From Pseudomonadota bacterium (GTDB taxonomy: Bacteria; Pseudomonadota; Alphaproteobacteria; Micropepsales; Micropepsaceae), in NCBI GenBank assembly GCA_021808875.1, contig JAKBAU010000098.1, forward strand, positions 1-10,877: a stretch of DNA of 10,877 nt. The letters are read 5' to 3'. Shown here piece after piece: positions 1 through 6,395 of this stretch (its first letter is position 1; each line of letters begins with the position of its first letter). Made by a program: the position numbers and the translations under genes. The notes beneath the pieces were generated by a model. The model was not told where the DNA came from, did no database searches, and worked only from the letters and a program-made list of their open reading frames with translations.

Positions 1-261
1 CAGGGGGTTGCGACCCTGATCGGCCAGTCCCTTGGCCGCCTCCCAGTCGTCATGGTCCGCCGCATCAAAGGCCCGGCGGTAGATTTCGAGCTCAAAAGGG
101 GACAGCCGCGCCGGATCGACCTCGGTGCGTGCACTCGGTGTCGGAGGCAGGGCTTTGGCCAGCGCGGGCACAAAAAGGGCAAGCGTAGCGACAGCAGCCA
201 AAAACGCGGCGCGGGGCGCAATCATCGACGGAACCTGTTTGAGATCGGTGATGGGCCACAT
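1..261 (-). CDS. Lytic murein transglycosylase (Slt-type), N-terminal part only
   Basis: This is the first 87 codons of a minus-strand gene that runs off the left edge. The reading has a hydrophobic Sec-type signal sequence (residues about 13-36, with a likely cut after ALAKA). The mature start is Pro-rich and leads into a helical stretch with ELEIYRRAFDAADHDDWEAA. That pattern, together with the position beside dapA, fits the superhelical N-terminal region of alphaproteobacterial soluble lytic transglycosylases, which cleave peptidoglycan in the periplasm. The catalytic domain is outside the window, so the family call is an inference. The start at 261 has AGGAGG only three bases upstream. 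An ATG at 225 would give a more typical short signal peptide but has no good ribosome site. Confidence 0.6.
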   Translation of the reverse strand, partial: MWPITDLKQVPSMIAPRAAFLAAVATLALFVPALAKALPPTPSARTEVDPARLSPFELEIYRRAFDAADHDDWEAAKGLADQGRNPL

Positions 262-323
262 CACCCTCCTAACGATACTAAACCAGCCCGTTGGCCATGG
301 CCAGAGCAAGTCGAACCGGTGAC

Positions 324-352
324 TTGCCGGATCGCATCTTGAAACCTATTTT
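324..352 (+). promoter_or_regulatory. Candidate sigma-70 promoter for dapA-smpB
   Basis: TTGCCG (324-329) and TATTTT (347-352) are separated by 17 bases in the divergent gap between the transglycosylase gene and dapA. Transcription would begin near 359, just ahead of the chosen dapA start. If correct, it rules out the longer reading that begins with TTG at 291. This rests on the consensus match alone. Confidence 0.35.
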
Positions 353-371
353 GTGGATCCAGCAGCGAACA

Positions 372-1274
372 ATGGAACAGCAAATGCGCGATCTGCGCGA
401 ACGCATTAAAGGATCCATACCGGCCCTTATCACGCCGATGACCAATGGCGCCGTCGACCATGGGGCGCTGCGTCGCTTCGTGTCCTGGCAGATTGCCCAG
501 GGCAGCCATGCGCTGGTGCCAGCAGGGACCACAGGGGAATCGGCAACATTATCGTTCGACGAGCATAAGCAGGTCGTAGAGATTTGTGTCGAAGAGGCCA
601 ATGGCCGGGTGGCGGTGATCGCCGGTGCCGGCTCTAACTCGACCGCGGAGGCGATCGAGCTGACCCGACATGCCAAAGCCGTTGGTGCCGATGCGGTGCT
701 GTCGGTCGCGCCCTATTACAACAAGCCCTCGCAGGAAGGGCTTTACCGCCATTTTGCTGCGATCGCCGAAGCCGTGGACATCCCGATCCTGCTCTACAAT
801 ATCCCTGGACGATCTATCGTGGATATTTCCGTGGAGACCATGGCTCGCCTGTCGCGCATCGCAAATATCATTGGGGTCAAGGATGCGACAAGCAATCTGG
901 CCCGTCCCAGCCGCGAGCGACTCGCCTGCGGCTCCTCCTGGCGGCTCATTTCTGGTGAGGATGCGACGACTTTGGGGTATATGGCCCATGGCGGACATGG
1001 CTGTATCTCGGTTACCGCCAATGTCGCACCTCAATTGTGTGCGCAATTTCAGGAGGCATGTCTGCGCGGCGATTTTACCGCCGCGCGCGCGCTTCAGGAT
1101 CGTCTTATCGCGCTGCATGACGCCATGTTCTGTGAACCCAGTCCGGCGCCGGCGAAATTTGGTGCCTCCTTGCTTGGGTTGTGCAGTGACGAGGTGCGCC
1201 TTCCCATCATCCCCCTCAGTGAAGCTGGGCAGGCGAAGGTACGGCAGGCGATGGAGGGCGCGGGACTCCTATAA
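372..1274 (+). CDS. dapA: 4-hydroxy-tetrahydrodipicolinate synthase
   Basis: DapA condenses pyruvate with aspartate semialdehyde in the first committed step of the lysine and diaminopimelate pathway, in the cytosol. With the start at 372 the protein has 300 residues. All key residues appear at a constant offset of nine from the E. coli enzyme: Thr53-Thr54 in AGTTGES, Tyr116 in [13 protein letters not shown], Tyr142 in LYNIPGRS, Arg147, and the Schiff-base Lys170 in IIGVKDAT. The C-terminus ends GAGLL as in many homologues. The reading frame extends upstream to a TTG at 291, but those residues do not resemble the family. ATG 384 (296 residues) is an equally possible start with a weak GGAAC site. 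The stop overlaps the smpB start (TAATG), so the two are probably co-transcribed. Confidence 0.95.
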   Translation: MEQQMRDLRERIKGSIPALITPMTNGAVDHGALRRFVSWQIAQGSHALVPAGTTGESATLSFDEHKQVVEICVEEANGRVAVIAGAGSNSTAEAIELTRHAKAVGADAVLSVAPYYNKPSQEGLYRHFAAIAEAVDIPILLYNIPGRSIVDISVETMARLSRIANIIGVKDATSNLARPSRERLACGSSWRLISGEDATTLGYMAHGGHGCISVTANVAPQLCAQFQEACLRGDFTAARALQDRLIALHDAMFCEPSPAPAKFGASLLGLCSDEVRLPIIPLSEAGQAKVRQAMEGAGLL

Positions 1275-1747
1275 TGGCTAAAAGCAAGGACGATGGGCGC
1301 AAGGTTGTCGCCGAAAATCGAAAGGCGCGCTATTCCTATGCCATCAGTGACACTCTGGAAGCCGGAATAAGCCTCCTCGGATCTGAGGTAAAAAGCCTGC
1401 GCTCGGGCAAGGCAACCATTGCCGAAAGCTATGCCCAGGCCAAGGATGGCAATGTCCTCCTCATCAACGCCAACATTCCGGAATACGGGAAGGCCAACCG
1501 CTTCAATCACGAACCAAAGCGTGTACGCAAATTGCTGCTGCATAAGCGTGAGAGTGCCCGGCTCGCGCAGGCAACCCAGCGCGAAGGCATGACCCTCATT
1601 CCTCTGCGCCTGTATTTTACGCCGAAGGGCATTGCCAAGCTTGAACTCGGAATCGCCAAGGGCAAAAAACTGCACGACAAGCGCGAGACCGAGAAGCAGC
1701 GCGATTGGACGCGACAAAAAGCCCGTCTGATGCGCGACCGAGGCTAG
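1274..1747 (+). CDS. smpB: SsrA-binding protein
   Basis: SmpB binds tmRNA (ssrA) and delivers it to stalled ribosomes for trans-translation, the tagging and rescue of incomplete proteins. The 157-residue reading is of usual family length. It has the OB-fold core with [11 protein letters not shown] near the N-terminus, [12 protein letters not shown] at about 36-47, and [16 protein letters not shown] at about 78-93. The basic C-terminal helix begins [16 protein letters not shown]; in the family this tail enters the ribosomal mRNA channel. It overlaps dapA by one base (TAATG). The nearest purine-rich site, GGAGGG at 1253-1258, is 15 bases away, so translation is probably coupled to dapA. No ssrA gene was seen beside it. 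Confidence 0.97.
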   Translation: MAKSKDDGRKVVAENRKARYSYAISDTLEAGISLLGSEVKSLRSGKATIAESYAQAKDGNVLLINANIPEYGKANRFNHEPKRVRKLLLHKRESARLAQATQREGMTLIPLRLYFTPKGIAKLELGIAKGKKLHDKRETEKQRDWTRQKARLMRDRG

Positions 1748-2110
1748 GTGATGCACTTGGGAAGCGGTGGGGTTTATCGACAGGGTTTTGCGCGACCATG
1801 GCGCTCCTGACAGGCCACTAAATCGGGTAGCCATGTTTGCGTGTGACACTGGAGCGAACTCCAGTAGATGGTCTTAAAAAGGGAAGGAGCGTGCTTGTGG
1901 CCTGGTTATTTTCCTCAGCAGCACGAGCCTTGGCTGAAGGCGGCCCCTTCCAATTGGGCTTGTCGCGGCTTAGGAACATTACGTCGAGGCACGGACGCTT
2001 TATAGCTGTGGACCGGCCACACAGGCTTGGACGACGCTCGCCAGCGATCCCAAGAGATGCTCCATCCTGGCAGTCAATCCGGAGCAGGGGCTTTGAGGAG
2101 TGCGGATGGG
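1748..2110. other. 363-base gap between smpB and the molybdopterin oxidoreductase gene
   Basis: No convincing gene was found here. I looked for tRNA, for the coding part of a tmRNA with an alphaproteobacterial-type tag, and for a rho-independent terminator after smpB, and saw none. It does contain a 7-bp perfect hairpin at 1848-1865, a weaker stem at 2007-2021 (TGTGG/CCACA around ACCGG), a TATAGC hexamer at 2001-2006 with only poor -35 matches, and a doubtful small ORF beginning at a GTG near 1897. The purine-rich GAGGAG at 2095-2100 belongs to the next gene. Confidence 0.5.
1848..1865. repeat. Perfect 7-bp hairpin with CGAA loop
   Basis: ACTGGAG (1848-1854) and CTCCAGT (1859-1865) pair perfectly around the four-base loop CGAA. 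No T-run follows, so it is not a classical rho-independent terminator. It could protect the 3' end of the dapA-smpB transcript, be part of a small RNA, or be a chance palindrome. Confidence 0.35.
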
Positions 2111-2118
2111 ATGAGTGA
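1897..2118 (+). CDS. Doubtful small hypothetical ORF
   Basis: A 73-codon reading starts at GTG 1897, seven bases after a good AAGGAG site (1884-1889); GTG 1891 in the same frame is an alternative. It ends at TGA 2116-2118, inside the first codons of the downstream molybdopterin gene (start 2111), so the two would be coupled. Against it, the product is Arg-rich with no recognisable domain. It uses many AGG, AGA, CGA and TTA codons that the neighbouring genes use much less, and it sits in a gap with no other coding character. It may be a chance ORF. No function is proposed. Confidence 0.15.
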   Translation: MAWLFSSAARALAEGGPFQLGLSRLRNITSRHGRFIAVDRPHRLGRRSPAIPRDAPSWQSIRSRGFEECGWDE

Positions 2119-2776
2119 GGATGACATTCCGGAACCGGCCGCGCGCGAAAAGCTACTACGCGCGAAGGAGAAATGGGCGGACGAAGGTCGGCTGCTGACC
2201 GGCCGGCCTGATCTTGGTCGCGTCAACCGGTTGCCTCCCGGGCAGCGGTTGGTCACCAACTGGCCGGTACTTGATCTTGGGGCACAGCCGGCAATCTCCC
2301 CGGAGCGCTGGCGGTTACGCGTGGGGGGGCTGGTTGATGCGCCTCTGATCCTCAATCTCGAGCAGTTCCTGCAGCTTCCGCAAAGCGAGATGGTCAGCGA
2401 CATTCATTGCGTTACAGCTTGGAGCCGCTATGACAACCATTGGCAGGGCGTTGCCACACAAACCTTGCTTGCGCTCGTAAAGCCCAAACCTGAGGCCCGT
2501 TACGTGCTTTTTCAGTCCTATGATGGCTATACCACAAATGTCGCCCTCGAGGTGTTTGCCGCCGATAACGCACTTCTGGCCCATCACTGGGAAGGTGTGC
2601 CGCTGAGCCGCGAACACGGTGGTCCGGTGCGCGTCGTCATTCCGGACTGGTATTTCTGGAAGAGCCCGAAATGGGTGACCCGGATAGAATTTTCAGCGCA
2701 GGATAGGCCGGGCTTTTGGGAAGTCCGCGGCTATCACAATGAAGGCGACCCCTGGAAGGAAGAGCGCTACAGCTGA
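2111..2776 (+). CDS. Cytosolic molybdopterin-dependent oxidoreductase (YuiH / sulfite oxidase fold)
   Basis: The 221-residue protein consists almost entirely of the oxidoreductase molybdopterin-binding domain shared by sulfite oxidases and YedY/MsrP. Cys100 in VSDIHCVTAWSRYDNHW is at the position of the molybdenum-ligand cysteine. LFQSYDGYTTNV (about 134-144), HGGPVRVVIPDWYFWKSPKW (about 169-188) and the C-terminal FWEVRGYHNEGDPWKEERYS are typical of the short YuiH-like branch. There is no Tat or Sec signal, no heme domain and no dimerisation domain, so it is probably cytosolic. The substrate is unknown, and sulfite oxidation should not be assumed. The start at 2111 is chosen because GAGGAG (2095-2100) lies ten bases upstream and the longer reading from 2027 adds residues unlike the family. 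No molybdenum cofactor gene or membrane partner is adjacent. Confidence 0.85.
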   Translation: MSEDDIPEPAAREKLLRAKEKWADEGRLLTGRPDLGRVNRLPPGQRLVTNWPVLDLGAQPAISPERWRLRVGGLVDAPLILNLEQFLQLPQSEMVSDIHCVTAWSRYDNHWQGVATQTLLALVKPKPEARYVLFQSYDGYTTNVALEVFAADNALLAHHWEGVPLSREHGGPVRVVIPDWYFWKSPKWVTRIEFSAQDRPGFWEVRGYHNEGDPWKEERYS

Positions 2777-2828
2777 CGGCCTCACCGTCTTTGGTTGCGC
2801 TGGGGCACCTGCGTTGTTGCGGCAAGTC

Positions 2829-3482
2829 TTATTGCGCGCGCGCCGTCATGGCGGCGTGCCGGGCGGTTTCCACAGCGCGGTCGAACATCTCAGCGGTTAG
2901 CACGCCTGTGTTGGTGTTGTAACGGGAGCAGTGATAGCTCGATACCAAAGTAAATTTTCCGGCTCGATAACATGCGCCATGCCGGAACGGGTAATCCTTC
3001 AGTTTCAGTTCGAGCGCCTTGACGACGCTGTCATGAGCGATCTTGCCCAGAACCAGGATCGCACGCAGCTGGGGCAATGATGAGATCTGTGCTGTGAGAA
3101 AGTGCCGGCAGGTGTTGATTTCCGCCGGCAGAGGTTTGTTCTGTGGTGGCACGCAGCGCACCGCGTTGGTGATGGCACAGTGATTGAGCTTGAGCCCGTC
3201 GTCTGCCTGCTGGCCGTAATGGCCGAGTGCGAGCTTGTGGCGTAGCAAAGTGGCGTAAAGCAGGTCTCCCGCAAAGTCACCCGTGAAAGGGCGTCCGGTG
3301 CGGTTGGCACCATGTAGGCCGGGGGCCAGGCCGACAATCAGCAATCGCACTTCACCCTTGGCGCAGAAGCTCGGAACTGGCGCGTTGAAGTAATCCGGCA
3401 GGGCCCGCGCGTTCTGCCGGCGGAAGCTGGCCAGGCGCGGGCACAGGGAACAATCAGACTCGGGCTCGCAATTGGACGGCAT
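2829..3482 (-). CDS. Uracil-DNA glycosylase, family 5 (UDGb) type, iron-sulfur
   Basis: This DNA repair enzyme should excise uracil, and possibly other deaminated bases, from DNA. The 217-residue protein has four cysteines placed as in the Fe-S uracil-DNA glycosylases: Cys11 and Cys14 in CSLCPRL, Cys110 in NAVRC, and Cys125 in INTC. Motif 1 reads GLAPGLHGANRTGRPFTGD (51-69). The Ala in GLAP, with no polar catalytic residue there, and the GANRTGRPFTGD continuation indicate family 5 rather than family 4. The second motif is HCSRYNTNTG (184-193), where HPS is usual. The gene lies 40 bases downstream of the NYN gene on the same strand and could be co-transcribed. TATACT also occurs in that gap (3510-3515, minus strand), but without a good -35 box. 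It converges on the molybdopterin gene. Confidence 0.88.
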   Translation of the reverse strand: MPSNCEPESDCSLCPRLASFRRQNARALPDYFNAPVPSFCAKGEVRLLIVGLAPGLHGANRTGRPFTGDFAGDLLYATLLRHKLALGHYGQQADDGLKLNHCAITNAVRCVPPQNKPLPAEINTCRHFLTAQISSLPQLRAILVLGKIAHDSVVKALELKLKDYPFRHGACYRAGKFTLVSSYHCSRYNTNTGVLTAEMFDRAVETARHAAMTARAQ

Positions 3483-3522
3483 AGGTGCCTAGCTTCGACT
3501 CGCAGCGTCAGTATAGCCGCGC

Positions 3523-4110
3523 TCAGCCTGTCGCACTGCTCTGCATGTCCTCGTCGCGATGATGTTCACCCACGCGCTGACCGCCCTCGCGCATGATCGA
3601 GGCCTTAAGATCATCCAGCTCTATGAAATTATCGGCCTGCCGGCGCAATTCATCAGCCACCATTGGTGGCTGTGTCCGCGTCGTCGACACCACACTGACG
3701 CGCTTGCCCTTGCGTTGCGCGGCTTCTACGAGCCGCCGAAAATCACCGTCACCCGAAAAGATTACGATGTGATCCACAATTTCGGCCATATTCATGACAT
3801 CGATCGCCAGTTCAATGTCCATGTTGCCTTTGACCCGACGACGCCCCTGGCTGTCAACGAATTCCTTGAGTGGCTTGGTGACGACGGCAAAGCCATTGTA
3901 GTCGAGCCAATCCACGAGCGGGCGCAGGGGTGAGAATTCCTGGTCGTCCGCGACCGCCGTGTAGTAAAAGGCGCGTACCAAGATGCCCTTGTGCGCGAAT
4001 AGCTCGAGCAGGCGCCGGTAGTCTATATCGAACCCTAGACCTTTCGCTGCGCCGTAGAGATTGGCTCCGTCGATAAAGAGGGCAAGTTTTTCCTGCGGGT
4101 AGAATAACAT
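3523..4110 (-). CDS. NYN-domain (LabA/DUF88-like) putative ribonuclease
   Basis: The protein has 195 residues and is one NYN domain of the PIN-like nuclease fold. Acidic and polar residues expected at the metal site are visible: Asp14 and Asn17 in ALFIDGANLY, Asp98 and Asp104 in NMDIELAIDVMNMA, and Asp121 and Asp123 in IVIFSGDGDF. The short hydrophilic C-terminal tail is unlike the OST-HTH extensions of some relatives. NYN proteins of this kind are predicted RNA-cleaving enzymes, and the cellular target here is unknown. The ATG at 4110 is chosen because GGAGGAA lies directly upstream; the frame also extends to a TTG at 4122, inside that ribosome site. The gene is divergent from folK and upstream of the uracil-DNA glycosylase gene, an arrangement I recall from other alphaproteobacteria. 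Confidence 0.88.
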   Translation of the reverse strand: MLFYPQEKLALFIDGANLYGAAKGLGFDIDYRRLLELFAHKGILVRAFYYTAVADDQEFSPLRPLVDWLDYNGFAVVTKPLKEFVDSQGRRRVKGNMDIELAIDVMNMAEIVDHIVIFSGDGDFRRLVEAAQRKGKRVSVVSTTRTQPPMVADELRRQADNFIELDDLKASIMREGGQRVGEHHRDEDMQSSATG

Positions 4111-4203
4111 AAATTCCTCCAATGACTATGAAACAGGTAACAAATTCAGAAATGTCATCTTGCTTTTGGCTTATTTCCTTCTCTGGTTCATAAAGGCCGT
4201 GCT

Positions 4204-4695
4204 GTGATCCTTATAGCGCTTGGCGCCAATCTGCCTTTTGACGCGGCGACCCCGGACCAGACGCTGCATGCTAGCCTGACGCTGTTAAGCAATAACGGCG
4301 CAAAAGTGATTTCTGTTTCGCGCTTTTTTATGACCCCGGCATGGCCGGATCCGTCTGATCCATCCTATGTGAACGCGGTGGCAATGGTGGCATCATCTCT
4401 GACTCCTGGGGCCATCATGGGGCTCATGCACGACATAGAAAGCCGTCTTGGGCGGGTGAGAGGTAAACGCAATGCCCCGCGTTGCCTGGATCTTGATCTC
4501 CTTGATTATGACGGGAAGATTGAGGCGGGCCCGCCTATATTGCCGCACCCGCGAATAGAAAGCCGCGGATTTGTCCTAATACCTCTCGCAGATATCGTGC
4601 CCGGATGGGTCCATCCCGTCAGCGGTCGCAGCGTTGGGGAACTCATCGGTAAGTTGTCGGGCGCCGAGCAGGACGCGATTCGCCCACTTCGTTAG
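4204..4695 (+). CDS. folK: 2-amino-4-hydroxy-6-hydroxymethyldihydropteridine pyrophosphokinase (HPPK)
   Basis: HPPK transfers pyrophosphate from ATP to 6-hydroxymethyl-dihydropterin in folate synthesis. The 163-residue protein begins MILIALGANLP, the usual HPPK start, followed by SRFFMTPAWP (about 39-48). The signature RNAPRCLDLDLLDYDG (89-104) contains Asp96 and Asp98, which bind magnesium in the family. PHPRIESRGFVLIPLADIVP (about 114-133) completes the fold. The start is GTG 4204, seven bases after AAAGG (4192-4196). folB and folP are not adjacent, so the gene stands alone between the divergent NYN gene and a convergent exported-protein gene. Its TAG stop shares bases with the TAA stop of the opposite-strand gene. 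Confidence 0.95.
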   Translation: MILIALGANLPFDAATPDQTLHASLTLLSNNGAKVISVSRFFMTPAWPDPSDPSYVNAVAMVASSLTPGAIMGLMHDIESRLGRVRGKRNAPRCLDLDLLDYDGKIEAGPPILPHPRIESRGFVLIPLADIVPGWVHPVSGRSVGELIGKLSGAEQDAIRPLR

Positions 4696-5333
4696 TGCCG
4701 CTGTGTTGTTGCCCCCTTGGTGGCTATAGGCCCACGCATTCCGGAGGTGATGTTGGCAACCGATGCCAGGACCAGGCTGCGGCGCACGCGATCGAACGTG
4801 CGCAAGAGAGCGACGCGATCATAGGGCTGAACCGAACCTGCTGGGTAAGCATTAAGATCGGTCGTATGGACGAGGTAGAGTACGAGCAGGCAATGTCCGC
4901 CGATCCGCCGGGCGAAGATCTGTGTGGTGGATCTGGTTCCGGTACCGACGTCGGTGGCGTGCGCCATCGTCCATAAGATCCCGGCTTCGCTCAACTCCAC
5001 ACTGTTGCGGGCTGTGGCAAGATAGTCACGCGCATCGCAGGGCTGATGGCGGGGTGGGGTGACTACGGCGACGCCGGTACCCAGCGACGAAAGATTGGTG
5101 CCTGCAGCTTCGGACTGGGGTATGGAAAAGAGTACGCCGGGAAGTGGGTGACCCGGCCCCAGGACGCTGAAGGTATAGTCCGTTTGAATTGTCCAATTTT
5201 GGGGAACGGTCGCAATGTAGGCGCCGTTTGCGGGTGAGAAGTGCTTTACGGCAGTGGTGGCAGCTGTCGCAGAAGCACCTAGATTGCACATTAGAAAAAT
5301 GCCGAATAGCAATGATTTTACTTCGAAATTCAT
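4692..5333 (-). CDS. Exported protein of unknown function
   Basis: I do not recognise the family. The 213-residue reading has a clear Sec signal peptide: basic start MNFEVK, hydrophobic core LLFGIFLMCNLG, and a likely cut near ASATA at about 20-25. FLMC is not a lipobox because Met precedes the Cys. The mature part begins with a beta-rich stretch, VPQNWTIQTDYTFSVL, loosely like stress-response modules of the PsbP/DUF1795 kind. It keeps two cysteines (99 and 148) that could form a disulfide in the periplasm. A weak GGAA site lies about seven bases before the ATG. The stop overlaps the folK stop. It is divergent from the membrane protein gene with only 32 bases between starts, which suggests shared control. 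Confidence 0.75.
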   Translation of the reverse strand: MNFEVKSLLFGIFLMCNLGASATAATTAVKHFSPANGAYIATVPQNWTIQTDYTFSVLGPGHPLPGVLFSIPQSEAAGTNLSSLGTGVAVVTPPRHQPCDARDYLATARNSVELSEAGILWTMAHATDVGTGTRSTTQIFARRIGGHCLLVLYLVHTTDLNAYPAGSVQPYDRVALLRTFDRVRRSLVLASVANITSGMRGPIATKGATTQRH

Positions 5334-5365
5334 GAACGTTTCCGCTACGACGCGAGGAAGGAATT

Positions 5366-5881
5366 ATGTGGCAGCTGCTCAATCCCTATTTGCCAACACT
5401 CTTCATGTTGGCGGTGCTTGTGTGGTGGCAGCGCCGCTCCAGAGGGTCGCGTCTTCGCCTCCGGGCAATGTGGGTCATACCCTGTGTCACCACTTTCGCA
5501 TTGTATACCACACTGCGCCATCGTCCACCTGAACTGTCGGTGCTTAGCGTCATCGGCTTTGTATTTGCACTCGTGGCGGGCGGCGTAGTCGGATGGTTGC
5601 GGGCCCGTCACCTTCATATCCGGATTGATGACGCCAGCGGGCGAGTTACAACCAAGGCGACAACATTCGGACTGATGCTGCTCATCGCGCTGTTTCTGCT
5701 GCGTGCCGTGTTGCGCAGCGTGTTTGAGACCCCCGAGGTCCATGGCCATCTTGCGGGGACGGCACTGGTGTCTACGGATCTGGGGCTTGTGTTCTCAGTT
5801 GGCCTCATCTGGGCGCGTGCTGTCACGCTGATGCTCAGGGTGCGTCCGATGCTTGCCGCCCATCGCGCGAGATTGAGCTGA
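5366..5881 (+). CDS. Five-segment inner membrane protein, DUF1453/CcdC-like
   Basis: The 171-residue protein has about five hydrophobic segments (roughly 5-21, 34-50, 59-77, 99-116 and 131-157) and no cleavable signal. Between segments three and four is WLRARHLHIRIDDASGRVTTK, resembling the conserved loop of DUF1453/CcdC-like proteins, whose biochemical role is not established. The strong AGGAAGGA site (5354-5361) fixes the ATG. The stop overlaps the start of the downstream lipoprotein gene (TGATG), so the two are almost certainly co-translated. There is little room for a promoter in the 32-base divergent gap, so control elements may lie inside the flanking coding sequences. Confidence 0.75.
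   Translation: MWQLLNPYLPTLFMLAVLVWWQRRSRGSRLRLRAMWVIPCVTTFALYTTLRHRPPELSVLSVIGFVFALVAGGVVGWLRARHLHIRIDDASGRVTTKATTFGLMLLIALFLLRAVLRSVFETPEVHGHLAGTALVSTDLGLVFSVGLIWARAVTLMLRVRPMLAAHRARLS
5392..5412. repeat. Inverted repeat, 7-bp arms, 7-base spacer
   Basis: GCCAACA (5392-5398) and TGTTGGC (5406-5412) are perfect inverted arms around CTCTTCA. The repeat lies in the first codons of the membrane protein gene, 59 bases from the start of the divergent exported-protein gene. It could be an operator for that pair, but arms of this length are expected several times by chance in a window this size. Confidence 0.25.
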
Positions 5882-6282
5882 TGCGAAACGCCGCGGCCCT
5901 TGGCGTCTCGCTCTTGCTCGCGGGCTGCGTTCGCCCGCCGCCGCTCAGTTGCCCGAGGCCCCTTGGCTACGCCCGCACCGCCTATCTCTTTTTTGGCCGT
6001 TCGACGGCGCAGGGCCGGACGGTTTCTCAAGCACAGTGGCGCCAATTTGTAGACACGACCCTAATTCCAGAATTTCCGAAGGGTTTTACGGTTCTGGCGG
6101 CGCGGGGTTACTGGCAAGGATCAGAACGGGCCGGCTTTGAGGCCAGCAAGGTGGTGGTCATCGTGCTGCCGGGCTGGGCCGATGATCTTGCCCGGCTTCA
6201 AAGGATCCGTTCGACCTATAAGCGGCTCTTTCGCCAACAAAGTGTTCTGGAGTGGATCGACGCGGGCTGTGCTGGCTTCTAG
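5881..6282 (+). CDS. DUF3574-family lipoprotein
   Basis: The 133-residue product has a short lipoprotein signal with lipobox LLLAGC, so Cys16 should be lipidated and become residue 1. The +2 residue is Val rather than Asp, which favours the outer membrane by the E. coli sorting rule. The mature part fits DUF3574: [12 protein letters not shown] (30-41), [19 protein letters not shown] (about 48-66), [11 protein letters not shown] (68-78), [10 protein letters not shown] (89-98) and [11 protein letters not shown] (113-123). The family has no established function. The start ATG overlaps the stop of the membrane protein gene (TGATG), implying that the two act together at the envelope. Confidence 0.85.
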   Translation: MRNAAALGVSLLLAGCVRPPPLSCPRPLGYARTAYLFFGRSTAQGRTVSQAQWRQFVDTTLIPEFPKGFTVLAARGYWQGSERAGFEASKVVVIVLPGWADDLARLQRIRSTYKRLFRQQSVLEWIDAGCAGF

Positions 6283-6287
6283 GCGTC

Positions 6288-6316
6288 TTGCATCAGCGGG
6301 GCGCTTCTTCTATGGT
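6288..6316 (+). promoter_or_regulatory. Candidate sigma-70 promoter for rpoZ-rel operon
   Basis: TTGCAT (6288-6293) and TATGGT (6311-6316) are spaced 17 bases apart, directly after the lipoprotein gene, and would give a leader of roughly 70 bases to rpoZ. The leader contains a CCGG/CCGG stem around 6319-6331. The hexamers are imperfect and no experimental support is available here. Confidence 0.3.
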
Positions 6317-6395
6317 CCCCGGTCTTTCCGGAGAAGGTCCATTCTGCCGGCGGTATTCTAGTGGCCGCAGCTCCGGTGAATTCGAAGGATTCCTT

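Noticed and set aside
291..371. Longer dapA reading from TTG 291
   Set aside because: The added residues do not resemble DapA, no ribosome site precedes it, and a plausible promoter lies within the stretch.
1094..1849. A 251-codon open frame on the minus strand opposite the end of dapA and all of smpB
   Set aside because: It lies antisense to two well-recognised genes, has no family resemblance, and is explained by GC-rich codon structure leaving the opposite strand open.
1748..2110. Possible tmRNA (ssrA) gene beside smpB
   Set aside because: No sequence encoding an alphaproteobacterial-type tag ending in FAVAA-like residues, and no tRNA-like TTCGA arm, could be found in the gap.
2777..2828. 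Terminator between the convergent molybdopterin and glycosylase genes
   Set aside because: No stable stem followed by a T-run is visible on either strand in these 52 bases.
3559..3933. A 124-codon plus-strand frame opposite the NYN gene
   Set aside because: The minus-strand frame carries the full NYN motif set and a strong ribosome site; this one is its complement.
5331..5333. The Cys in the signal peptide of the exported protein as a lipidation site
   Set aside because: The residues before it are FLM, and a lipobox needs a small residue immediately before the Cys; a normal Sec cut site follows.
6252..6395. 48-residue upstream extension of rpoZ, overlapping the end of the lipoprotein gene
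   Set aside because: The conserved omega start [10 protein letters not shown] has its own GAAGGAT ribosome site, and the extra residues are unlike the family.
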